Part shown: positions 1-6,349 of the stretch, piece by piece
Numbering within the stretch: the stretch's first letter is position 1
Layout: the number at the start of each line of letters is the position of its first letter
Source: Bacillota bacterium
GTDB lineage: Bacteria; Bacillota; Clostridia; Christensenellales; Aristaeellaceae
Direction: 5' to 3'
Assembly (NCBI GenBank): GCA_023459675.1
Contig: JAEWTC010000221.1
Span: 1 to 9,048 of the forward strand
DNA length: 9,048 bases
Translations under genes and position numbers: made by a program
Notes under the pieces: generated by a model
Databases searched by the model: none
The model's input: only the letters and a program-made list of their open reading frames with translations
Told to the model about the DNA's origin: nothing

Positions 1-126
1 GGCGCGCTATACAGCGCAACCACCTCCGCTATCGATAAGGCAGTCGCTAAAGGCATCGTGCATAAAAACACGGCCAACCGCAAAAAGTCCAGGCTGGCAA
101 AGCAGGTCGCCAAAGCGGCGCAGTAA
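1..126 (+). CDS. rpsT: 30S ribosomal protein S20, C-terminal part (5' end outside the window)
   Basis: Frame 1 is open from the first base to a TAA at 124-126 and encodes 41 residues. They include the S20 signature AKGIVHKNTANRKKSRLAK, rich in Lys and Arg and typical of the last helix of S20, which binds 16S rRNA and acts early in assembly of the 30S subunit. S20 is usually about 85-90 residues, so roughly half the gene is missing to the left. It is the only + strand gene here, converges on the rest of the window, and is followed 17 nt later by its own hairpin terminator. The start, promoter and RBS cannot be seen. Confidence 0.95.
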   Translation, partial: GALYSATTSAIDKAVAKGIVHKNTANRKKSRLAKQVAKAAQ

Positions 127-143
127 AAGGCAAGCGAATCCGG

Positions 144-170
144 AAGCTGACTACGGTCAGCTTTTTTCTT
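144..170 (+). terminator. Rho-independent terminator of rpsT with a UACG tetraloop
   Basis: A perfect 8-bp stem (AAGCTGAC at 144-151 with GTCAGCTT at 156-163) closes on loop TACG, giving C(UACG)G, a UNCG-type very stable tetraloop. The stem runs straight into TTTT and then CTT. It starts 17 nt after the rpsT stop codon, where an intrinsic terminator is expected. Confidence 0.92.
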
Positions 171-283
171 TGGGCACACTCATCGCTCTCCGCACTCCAC
201 GCGCACGCATTTTGCCGCGCGATGTATCTCGATTTTACGTATCCAAACCGATACCCGACGGGCCAGAGCTTGCAAACAAATAC

Positions 284-320
284 AGAAACAGACGGGCTGC
301 AGCCCGTCTGTTTCTTTTCT
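284..320. terminator. Bidirectional palindromic terminator between convergent units
   Basis: Bases 284-315 form a perfect 32-bp inverted repeat centred between 299 and 300 (left arm AGAAACAGACGGGCTG). On the + strand it runs into TTTCTTTTCT. On the - strand the reverse complement continues as TTTCTGTATTTGTTT. It begins 9 nt beyond the stop codon of the leftward VOC gene, so its main job is probably to end that transcript. It would also catch read-through from rpsT. Nothing coding is apparent in 171-283. Confidence 0.88.
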
Positions 321-324
321 GCGT

Positions 325-729
325 TCAGCCAATGCTGCCGATTTCCAGCAGGTTGCCCTCCGGATCGGCAACGTAAAAGTTGCGGACGCCGAAGGAGAAA
401 GTCTGAGGCGCGCCGGTCGGAAACCGGACGTTCAGCTTCGACAGCCGATCATACTCCGCATCCACATCGGCAAAGCTCGGCAGCCAAAAGGCCACTTCGC
501 ACGTCTGGTTGATGCCCCGGGGAGGAATGTACTCTTCCCCGATCGCCTGCACGAACGCCTTCCTGCTGTAGAGGAAGAACGACAACATGCCGCTTGCCGT
601 ATCAAACTCCGCGAAATCCCCGCCGTCCCACTGCGTATGGAAGCCCAAAACATCCCTGTAGAACCCAACCATGCTGACCATATCCCCGGCATAGAGGCAT
701 GCGCCCACTCTTGTGTCCCGACCGATCAA
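325..729 (-). CDS. VOC-superfamily protein (glyoxalase / bleomycin-resistance fold)
   Basis: The 134-residue product matches single-domain VOC proteins. The N-terminal half has the beta-alpha unit VGACLYAGDMVSMVGFYRDVLGF (about residues 8-30, core FYRDVLGF), and the C-terminal half ends in the hallmark ADPEGNLLEIGS, where Glu129 is the usual metal ligand. The first-strand ligand position is occupied by Ala/Cys rather than His, so a full glyoxalase I metal site is not evident. VOC proteins range from lyases and dioxygenases to drug-binding proteins, and the substrate cannot be assigned. The frame is closed by a stop just upstream, so the start must be TTG at 727-729 (weak AAGGGA about 11 nt upstream) or GTG at 706-708, which would give MGACLY. 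It lies 6 nt after the nucleotidyltransferase stop, so the two are surely one operon, ended by the palindromic terminator. Confidence 0.85.
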   Translation of the reverse strand: MIGRDTRVGACLYAGDMVSMVGFYRDVLGFHTQWDGGDFAEFDTASGMLSFFLYSRKAFVQAIGEEYIPPRGINQTCEVAFWLPSFADVDAEYDRLSKLNVRFPTGAPQTFSFGVRNFYVADPEGNLLEIGSIG

Positions 730-735
730 AGCCGT

Positions 736-1539
736 TCACATCCCTTGCGTAGAAATAAAAGAAGTGTCCGCTTGCGAAGCGAGCGCGATTTCGCGCTCCA
801 GTACATCCGCAAACGCCTGTACGTCGCCGCCAAGCCCGGCAGCCCAGGCCTGAAACGAGGGGGTATCCCGATAAGCGGCCGGATTTTTCCGCACTTCGAT
901 GGTCCTTGCCATGGCATCCGGCACATTGCACAGGTTTTGGGCAAGCGCCCACTCGCCCGCGGCCGTTTTAGCGATCACGCCGCCAGTTTTCAGCGTATAC
1001 AAACAGCGGGCGACGTCTAGCAGCCATCCGCAGGAATACAGGCTTCCGTCCGTCTGCACGGCGTATTGCCGGATGGTTTGATAATGCCGGATCACGTCGT
1101 TTCGCAGATTGGCGTAGGAAGGTATGGGAAATTGCGGACGAACGTCGTCGCCATGCAGCAGCCGGCCCGCCGTTTGCAGCTGCACCATGCTGAAGCTGTC
1201 GAAATGATACCGGTCCGTCAGGCGCTGCCCGCCGGTGCCCCAGTAGACGACCGTATCCGGCATGTGCGTTTGAAACGCCCGCACCGACAGGAACCCGCCC
1301 TCGAACAGCCGGTAAACCGGATCGGAAGTTTCCTGCACAAGCGTCTGCCGCAGGTGCAGCAACTCCTCCGCTTGCGCGCCGGGCAGGCTTTGCCCCGTCA
1401 GGCACAGCAAATCGATATCGCTCCAGCCGGGGCGATAATCGTTCAGCGTTACGGAGCCCAGCAGATACAAAGACAGGCTGCGCCCCTGCAGAATGGAACA
1501 GATGCGTGCCCGCATAGAATCGACGGCGGTTTCAACCAT
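736..1539 (-). CDS. AadA-like nucleotidyltransferase domain protein
   Basis: The 267-residue product has the polymerase-beta-type nucleotidyltransferase signature near the N-terminus: LLGSV (Gly28-Ser29), then SDIDLL with Asp41 and Asp43 as likely metal-binding carboxylates. The C-terminal part resembles the helical domain of ANT(3'')/ANT(9) aminoglycoside adenylyltransferases: GRLLHGDDV near 125-133, then RCLYTLKTGGVIAKTAAGEW near 178-197. That family transfers AMP from ATP to a hydroxyl of streptomycin or spectinomycin. Glu80 could be the catalytic base, but I cannot align it with certainty. Length is close to AadA (about 260). The start is ATG at 1537-1539 with GGAGG 6 nt upstream. It lies 105 nt after parC and 6 nt before the VOC gene. 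Resistance is plausible, but similar chromosomal proteins may have other substrates; the fold call is much surer than the activity. Confidence 0.82.
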   Translation of the reverse strand: MVETAVDSMRARICSILQGRSLSLYLLGSVTLNDYRPGWSDIDLLCLTGQSLPGAQAEELLHLRQTLVQETSDPVYRLFEGGFLSVRAFQTHMPDTVVYWGTGGQRLTDRYHFDSFSMVQLQTAGRLLHGDDVRPQFPIPSYANLRNDVIRHYQTIRQYAVQTDGSLYSCGWLLDVARCLYTLKTGGVIAKTAAGEWALAQNLCNVPDAMARTIEVRKNPAAYRDTPSFQAWAAGLGGDVQAFADVLEREIALASQADTSFISTQGM

Positions 1540-1545
1540 GGTTTG

Positions 1546-1550
1546 CCTCC
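1546..1550 (-). promoter_or_regulatory. Ribosome binding site of the nucleotidyltransferase gene
   Basis: GGAGG on the - strand, 6 nt before the ATG at 1537-1539. It fixes this start and indicates independent, efficient initiation rather than coupling to parC. Confidence 0.8.
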
Positions 1551-1621
1551 GGCTGCTTGATTGCGCGAGCCGCGCCTTGCGGTAAAGGGAGAGCGGTATA
1601 AGCCGGTTCTTCGTTTTCAGC

Positions 1622-1637
1622 GGCTGCCCTGGCAGCC
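1622..1637 (-). terminator. GC-rich hairpin after parC, probably a weak or partial terminator
   Basis: GGCTGCC (1622-1628) and GGCAGCC (1631-1637) form an inverted repeat 7 nt past the parC stop codon, folding as 6 bp with a 4-nt loop. On the - strand it continues GCTGAAAACG with no U-tract, so efficient intrinsic termination is unlikely and transcripts from the parE promoter may reach the downstream nucleotidyltransferase. The rest of the 105-nt gap holds only a poor promoter candidate (TATACC at 1595-1600 without a recognisable -35). Confidence 0.35.
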
Positions 1638-1644
1638 CGGAGAC

Positions 1645-4221
1645 TTACTCGTCTTCCACGTCCAGGTTCATGCTTTCCTGTTCCTGCTCCTGCGTTTCCA
1701 ACTCCGGTGTATCCTGCGGTTCCTCCGGCGCGTCGGCTTTGTCCGCGTCGTCCATAGTGGAAGCCTGGCGGGACAGGAGCGGCAGCAGGCCGGTAACGAC
1801 GTCGTCCAGCACGGCCATGACGTATGCCTTGCCCCTGTCCTGCTTGCCCTTAAGGGTGACCTCGTCCGCCTGCAGAATGCTTGCCGGGCTGGATTTTTGG
1901 GTGATCAGCAGCGCCTGGGGAAGCGCGTGGATCAGCACCGCGCCCGCAAGAGAGGAACCGTTGGCCCCGTTTTTGTTGAACGTGATGATCTTCACGCCTT
2001 TTCCGGCGCGGGACTGCGGCTCAAACTCCATAAACAAAATACGCTTTGCGTGCCCGCGGTCCGTCATCACCAGAATCTGGTCGCCCGCAAGCGGCTGCGC
2101 GGCAAACAGGATCCTGTCCTCCTTATCCAGCGACATCCCCTTCACGCCGGAGGTGGTACGGCCCTGTACGGGGATCTTGTCGCAATGGCACCGCAGGCTC
2201 ATGCATTGCTCCGTCAGCAGCAGGAGGTCCGCCTCCGGATCGAGCGGGAACACGGTAAGCACCTCGTCGCCGTCCTTCAAGTTTATGGCGGCGTACTTTT
2301 GCCGGTTGATGTTGTATTCTTCGGCAGCCGTCCGTTTGAGCATCCCCTCCCGGGTAACGAACAGCAGGTCGGGCATTGCGGCAAGCTCCGCGCCTGTGCA
2401 GCAGAACATCTGCACGGGAACCTCGCGGTTCTCGATCCCCAGAATAACGCCGGACAGCAGCGAGCCTTTCTGTGTAGGTTTATTCGCTTCCGGAAGGCTG
2501 TCCACGCCGATTTGATAACAGTTGCCCAGGTTGGTGAACAGATAAAGCGTTCTGTCCGTATCGGTATCGAACTTCCACAGCGGGAGATCTTCCAGATTGT
2601 TATTCTCCGGGCTGACCGCTGGAAGCTTATTGTAGAATTTCGGATACGTGCGCCGGAGATAACCCGCGCGGGAGAAGGTAACGGTGGCAAGCTCCGCGAT
2701 ATGCTCCTCCTCCACGGCGGCTTCCACCACGTGCTCGGGGTTTACCACGGTGGTGCGGCGGTCGCTGCCGTAGGTCTCGGCAATCTCCATCATTTCGTGC
2801 TTCACCACGCGCATCAGCTTGTGTTCGCTTTCCAAAAGCCCGGTCAGGTATGCGATTTTTTCCAGAATGCCCGCGTATTCCAGCCGCAGCGTTTCGATCT
2901 CCAACCCCGTCAAACGCTGCAGGCGCATATCGAGAATTGCCTGTGCCTGGATATCGTCCAGCGCAAAGGTTTCCATGAGTCTTTGCTTGGCTTCCTTGGG
3001 CGTCTGGCTGGCGCGGATCAGCTGGATGATCGCGTCCAGATTGTCCACGGCGATCATCAGCCCTTCCAGAATATGGGCGCGCGCCTTGGCTTTGTCCAGC
3101 TCGTACTGCGTGCGGGCGGTGACCACGTTTTTCTGGTGCTGGATATAGTAGCGGATCGCTTGCTTCAAACTGAGCTGTTTGGGCTTGCCGCTGGCGATGG
3201 CGACCATGTTGACGCCGAAGGTGACCTGCAAATCCGTATACTTGAGAAGCGCGGCGAGGATTTTTTCCGCGTCGAAGCCGGTTTTGATTTCCACAATCGC
3301 GCGCATGCCCGTGCGGTCGCTTTCGTCGCGGATATCGTAAATGCCGCTGAATACCGCTTTTTTCTCCTCGCTGGTTTTGAGGATTTTCTCCAGCATCGCG
3401 GATTTGTTCACCTGATACGGGATTTCCGTAATCACGATCAGCTGGCGGCCGTTTTTCAGCTTTTCAATATGCGTGCGCGCGCGCAGCGTAAGCTTGCCGC
3501 GGCCCGTTTCGTATGCCTCCTTCAGCTCCCCGGTGTTAAGCAGGATGCCGCCGGTGGGAAAATCCGGCGCGGGCATGATCTGCATGAGCTCTTCCACGGT
3601 GATGTCCGGATTGCTGATTTGCGCCACGACGGCATGGATGCATTCGCGCAGGTTATGCGGCGGAATATTGGTGGCAAGGCCGATGGCGATGCCGCTCGCC
3701 CCGTTGACCAAGAGATTTGGGTAACGCGAGGGAAGCATGTCCGGTTCCTTCACGGTATCGTCAAAATTCAAACGGAAAGGCACGGTATCCTTCTCGATGT
3801 CGCGCAGCATTTCCAGCGCCAGCGGTTTCATGCGCGCCTCGGTGTAGCGCATCGCGGCGGGGCTGTCGCCGTCGATGGAGCCGAAGTTACCGTGACCGTC
3901 CACCAGCTGCTCGCGCATGCTGAAATCCTGCGCCATGCGCACCAGCGCGTCGTAAACGCTGGAATCCCCGTGCGGATGGAATTTGCCCAAGCAATCGCCC
4001 ACGATGCGGGCGCATTTGCGGTGCGGGTGGTCCGGCTGGAGGTTGAGCTCCATCATCGTATACAAAATGCGCCGCTGCACGGGTTTCAGCCCGTCCTCCA
4101 CGCGCGGGATGGCACGCTCCATGATGACGTGTTCGGCATAGGGGATCATCGAGTTGTGCATGACGTCCGCCATGGACATCTGGATGATCTCCTGCATATT
4201 TTGTTCAGGCAAGCGGCTCAC
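1645..4221 (-). CDS. parC: Type IIA topoisomerase subunit A, most likely topoisomerase IV ParC
   Basis: The 858-residue product is the DNA-cleaving subunit that joins DNA through a tyrosine and passes a second duplex; topoisomerase IV decatenates daughter chromosomes. The winged-helix cleavage domain has VEDGLKPVQRRILYTM (41-56), the quinolone-region motif HPHGDSSVYD (82-91) and AAMRYTE with catalytic Tyr126, four residues ahead of E. coli GyrA Tyr122. Ser87 and Asp91 fill the usual resistance positions, a susceptible-type pattern. IPPHN follows near 186-190. The C-terminal pinwheel shows six blade motifs near 515, 560, 620, 668, 718 and 772, then an acidic tail. The GyrA box (QRRGGKG) is absent from blade 1, favouring ParC over GyrA. 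The GTG start at 4219-4221 overlaps parE by 17 nt and has no clear RBS; ATG at 4195-4197 (residue 9) is a good alternative. A GyrA-like role is not excluded. Confidence 0.85.
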   Translation of the reverse strand: MSRLPEQNMQEIIQMSMADVMHNSMIPYAEHVIMERAIPRVEDGLKPVQRRILYTMMELNLQPDHPHRKCARIVGDCLGKFHPHGDSSVYDALVRMAQDFSMREQLVDGHGNFGSIDGDSPAAMRYTEARMKPLALEMLRDIEKDTVPFRLNFDDTVKEPDMLPSRYPNLLVNGASGIAIGLATNIPPHNLRECIHAVVAQISNPDITVEELMQIMPAPDFPTGGILLNTGELKEAYETGRGKLTLRARTHIEKLKNGRQLIVITEIPYQVNKSAMLEKILKTSEEKKAVFSGIYDIRDESDRTGMRAIVEIKTGFDAEKILAALLKYTDLQVTFGVNMVAIASGKPKQLSLKQAIRYYIQHQKNVVTARTQYELDKAKARAHILEGLMIAVDNLDAIIQLIRASQTPKEAKQRLMETFALDDIQAQAILDMRLQRLTGLEIETLRLEYAGILEKIAYLTGLLESEHKLMRVVKHEMMEIAETYGSDRRTTVVNPEHVVEAAVEEEHIAELATVTFSRAGYLRRTYPKFYNKLPAVSPENNNLEDLPLWKFDTDTDRTLYLFTNLGNCYQIGVDSLPEANKPTQKGSLLSGVILGIENREVPVQMFCCTGAELAAMPDLLFVTREGMLKRTAAEEYNINRQKYAAINLKDGDEVLTVFPLDPEADLLLLTEQCMSLRCHCDKIPVQGRTTSGVKGMSLDKEDRILFAAQPLAGDQILVMTDRGHAKRILFMEFEPQSRAGKGVKIITFNKNGANGSSLAGAVLIHALPQALLITQKSSPASILQADEVTLKGKQDRGKAYVMAVLDDVVTGLLPLLSRQASTMDDADKADAPEEPQDTPELETQEQEQESMNLDVEDE

Positions 4222-6214
4222 CTGCTTTCAGCGTTTCGGCGATTTCCGTAAAGGTATCCTCGCGGTTGAAGTTGGCATACTGGCTGATGTACTCGCGCCG
4301 CGGTTCCACCTTATCCCCCATCAGCACGGACACGCGGTGCTCCACCTGCGCGGCGTCCTCAATGGTCACCTGCAATAGCTTGCGGTTCTGCGGGTCCATG
4401 GTGGTGGACCAGAGCTGTTCTGGGTTCATCTCCCCCAGGCCCTTATAGCGCTGGATGGTATAGTTTTTCTTGTCCTGCGTCACCTTCTGGAGTTCCGCGT
4501 CGTCGTAGGCATAGATATTCTTCCCGCCCATCGTTACGCGGTAGAGCGGCGGCATGCCGATGTACACGTGCCCCTCGGCCACCAGCTCGCGCATGTAGCG
4601 GTAGAAAAACGTCAGCAGAATCGCGCGGATGTGCGCGCCGTCCTGATCGGCGTCGCTGAGAATGATCACCTTATGGTATTTCAGGCTGTCGAGGCTGAAG
4701 CTCTCGTCGATGTTGGTGCCCAGCGCCGTGATGACGGAGCGGAATTCCTCGTTGGCCAGCACCTGGTCGAGCCGTTTCTTTTCGGCGTTCAGCGGCTTGC
4801 CGCGCAGCGGCAGGATGGCTTGAAACCGCCTGTCGCGGCCTTGCTTTGCGCTGCCTCCGGCGCTGTCCCCCTCGACGATAAACAGCTCGTTGAGCGCGGG
4901 CGTACGCCCCGAGCAGCTGGAAAGCTTCCCGACCAGCGGTGCGGCCTCCAACGCGGTTTTGGCGCGGGCAACGTCGCGCGCCTTACGGGCCGCCGCGCGC
5001 ACCTGGGCGGCCCGCACAGCTTTCTCGATCAGCTTCGTCGCAAGCTCCTGATGTTTTAGGTCCTCGAAATACGCCGTCAGCTGCTGCGTGAGGATAAACT
5101 CGATGGCAGGCCGGACCTCGGTGTTGCCGAGCTTGCCCTTGGTTTGCCCTTCAAACTGCGGGTTCTTCACCATGGCCACCATCACGGCCGTCATGCCCTC
5201 GCGGAAGTCGTCGCCGCCCAGGTTCGCGTCCTTGTCCTTGAGCGCGCCAAGCCGTCTGGCAAAATCGTTGAGCACTTTCGTGTACGCCGTGCGAAAGCCC
5301 GTTTCGTGCGTGCCGCCTTCGGAGGTTGGAATATTGTTGACGTAGGAAAACACGTTTTCCGTGTAGCTGTCCGTGTATTGGATTGCCGCGCGGAAGAGGA
5401 TATCCTCCTTCGCGCCCTCCAGATAGATGGGCTCGTCGTGCAGTGTGGTTTTTTCGGCATTCAGGTATTTGACGTAGTCCGCGATGCCGCCTTCGTAACG
5501 GAATTCAACCCTGCTCCCATTCGTGCCTCCGCCGTTTTCCTCGCTGTCCGCCGCGGACGCCTTGCGTTCGTCCTCAAAGGTGATGATCACGCCCTGGTTC
5601 AGGTAGGCAAGCTCGCGCAGCCTGCGCAGCACGAGGTCGCCGTTGAACTCCGTGGTTTCAAAGACCCGCGGATCCGGCTTGAAGCGCACCAGCGTGCCGC
5701 GCTTGCGCGTGTTGGAAATCGTCTGCAGCGGCACGGCCACGCGGCCTGCCACGATTTTATTCAGCTTCGCGTCGAAGGCGGATTCAAAACGGATCTGCGA
5801 ATGCCGGAAATCACGGAACACGTCCACCGTCATCCATTCGGACAGCGCGTTGACAACGCTTGCGCCGACGCCGTGCAAGCCGCCGGAGTACGCGTAATTA
5901 TCGTTATCGAACTTGCCGCCCGCGTGCAGCTTGGTGTAGATCACTTCCACGCCCGGCACTTTGAGTGTCGGGTGCTCGTCCACGGGTACGCCGCGGCCGT
6001 TGTCCCACACGGAGGCGGAACCGTCCTGATGCAGGGTTACGTCGATGGTAGTGGCAAACCCGCCCATCGCTTCGTCCACGGCGTTATCCACGATCTCCCA
6101 CAGCATATGGTGCAGCCCGCGGCTGCCGGTGGAGCCGATATACATACCCGGGCGCATACGAACGGCGTCCAGCCCTTCGAGCACCTTAATTTTATCCGCG
6201 TTATACGAGGCCAT
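4205..6214 (-). CDS. parE: Type IIA topoisomerase ATPase subunit B, most likely topoisomerase IV ParE
   Basis: The 669-residue product (from ATG 6214) is the ATP-hydrolysing, TOPRIM-bearing partner of ParC. The GHKL ATPase domain shows VLEGLDAVRMRPGMYIG (11-27), WEIVDNAVDEA with likely general base Glu40 and Mg-binding Asn44, DNGRGVPVD (71-79) and SGGLHGVGASVVNAL (110-124). The TOPRIM domain has VEGDSAGGSAKQGRDRRFQA (Glu449), PLRGK, and DADQDGAHI with Asp521, Asp523 and Asp525. The C-terminus has GLGEMNPEQLW and EPRREYI. The AKQGRDRRFQAILPLRGK stretch and TFFYRYM look more ParE-like than GyrB-like, but the subunits are close and the assignment rests partly on ParC. A Gly/Ser/Glu-rich linker near 217-236 is longer than usual in the transducer region. 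The ATG at 6212-6214 has GAGGAGA 6 nt upstream; an in-frame GTG at 6227-6229 would sit over that RBS and is less likely. Confidence 0.87.
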   Translation of the reverse strand: MASYNADKIKVLEGLDAVRMRPGMYIGSTGSRGLHHMLWEIVDNAVDEAMGGFATTIDVTLHQDGSASVWDNGRGVPVDEHPTLKVPGVEVIYTKLHAGGKFDNDNYAYSGGLHGVGASVVNALSEWMTVDVFRDFRHSQIRFESAFDAKLNKIVAGRVAVPLQTISNTRKRGTLVRFKPDPRVFETTEFNGDLVLRRLRELAYLNQGVIITFEDERKASAADSEENGGGTNGSRVEFRYEGGIADYVKYLNAEKTTLHDEPIYLEGAKEDILFRAAIQYTDSYTENVFSYVNNIPTSEGGTHETGFRTAYTKVLNDFARRLGALKDKDANLGGDDFREGMTAVMVAMVKNPQFEGQTKGKLGNTEVRPAIEFILTQQLTAYFEDLKHQELATKLIEKAVRAAQVRAAARKARDVARAKTALEAAPLVGKLSSCSGRTPALNELFIVEGDSAGGSAKQGRDRRFQAILPLRGKPLNAEKKRLDQVLANEEFRSVITALGTNIDESFSLDSLKYHKVIILSDADQDGAHIRAILLTFFYRYMRELVAEGHVYIGMPPLYRVTMGGKNIYAYDDAELQKVTQDKKNYTIQRYKGLGEMNPEQLWSTTMDPQNRKLLQVTIEDAAQVEHRVSVLMGDKVEPRREYISQYANFNREDTFTEIAETLKAGEPLA

Positions 6215-6220
6215 TCCGTC

Positions 6221-6227
6221 TCTCCTC
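6221..6227 (-). promoter_or_regulatory. Ribosome binding site of parE
   Basis: GAGGAGA on the - strand lies 6 nt before the ATG at 6212-6214. It overlaps the alternative in-frame GTG at 6227-6229, which argues that the ATG is the true start and removes five residues from the longest reading frame. Confidence 0.85.
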
Positions 6228-6257
6228 ACTTGTGCGCAATCCTGCTGCTAACAATAA

Positions 6258-6286
6258 ATTATAGCATATTTTGTGGCGCATCACAA
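6258..6286 (-). promoter_or_regulatory. Extended -10 sigma-A-type promoter of parE-parC
   Basis: On the - strand, TTGTGA (6281-6286, 4 of 6 matches to TTGACA) is followed after exactly 17 bp by a consensus TATAAT (6258-6263), preceded by TGC, an extended -10 element. Transcription should start near 6251, leaving a leader of about 37 nt before the parE ATG. No operator or leader hairpin is obvious. The -35 lies only 6 nt beyond the tyrS terminator stem. Confidence 0.85.
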
Positions 6287-6292
6287 GCAACA

Positions 6293-6319
6293 GCCCCCAC
6301 ATCCTGCGGACGTGGGGGC
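6293..6319 (-). terminator. Hairpin terminator of the aminotransferase-tyrS unit
   Basis: A 12-bp stem (GCCCCCACGTCC on the - strand, with one G-U pair) and a 3-nt loop lies 30 nt past the tyrS stop codon. The following bases TGTTGCTTGTG are only moderately U-rich, so termination may be incomplete and some tyrS transcripts could continue into parE. Its position between tyrS and the parE promoter supports a terminator role. Confidence 0.75.
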
Positions 6320-6349
6320 CGTCGCGTACATTTGCCGGACGAAACCGTT

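Noticed and set aside
170..512. Short frames across the rpsT-VOC intergenic region
   Set aside because: They run through the two terminators and into the antisense of the VOC gene, with no RBS or recognisable product.
1595..1623. Promoter before the nucleotidyltransferase gene (TATACC on the - strand)
   Set aside because: Only a partial -10 and no -35 at 16-18 bp; too weak to call.
1990..2020. QSRAGKG in ParC as a GyrA box
   Set aside because: It lies in a late blade (residues 736-742) rather than blade 1 and lacks the RR-GGK pattern. Similar degenerate motifs occur in the blades of GyrA and ParC generally, as in GRTTSGVKG here at 687-695.
1561..4251. An 896-codon open frame on the + strand, antisense to parC
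   Set aside because: It mirrors parC almost end to end. Its product is rich in His, Arg, Gln and Leu with no recognisable motif, as expected when a GC-biased gene leaves one antisense frame free of stops. parC has unmistakable family motifs.
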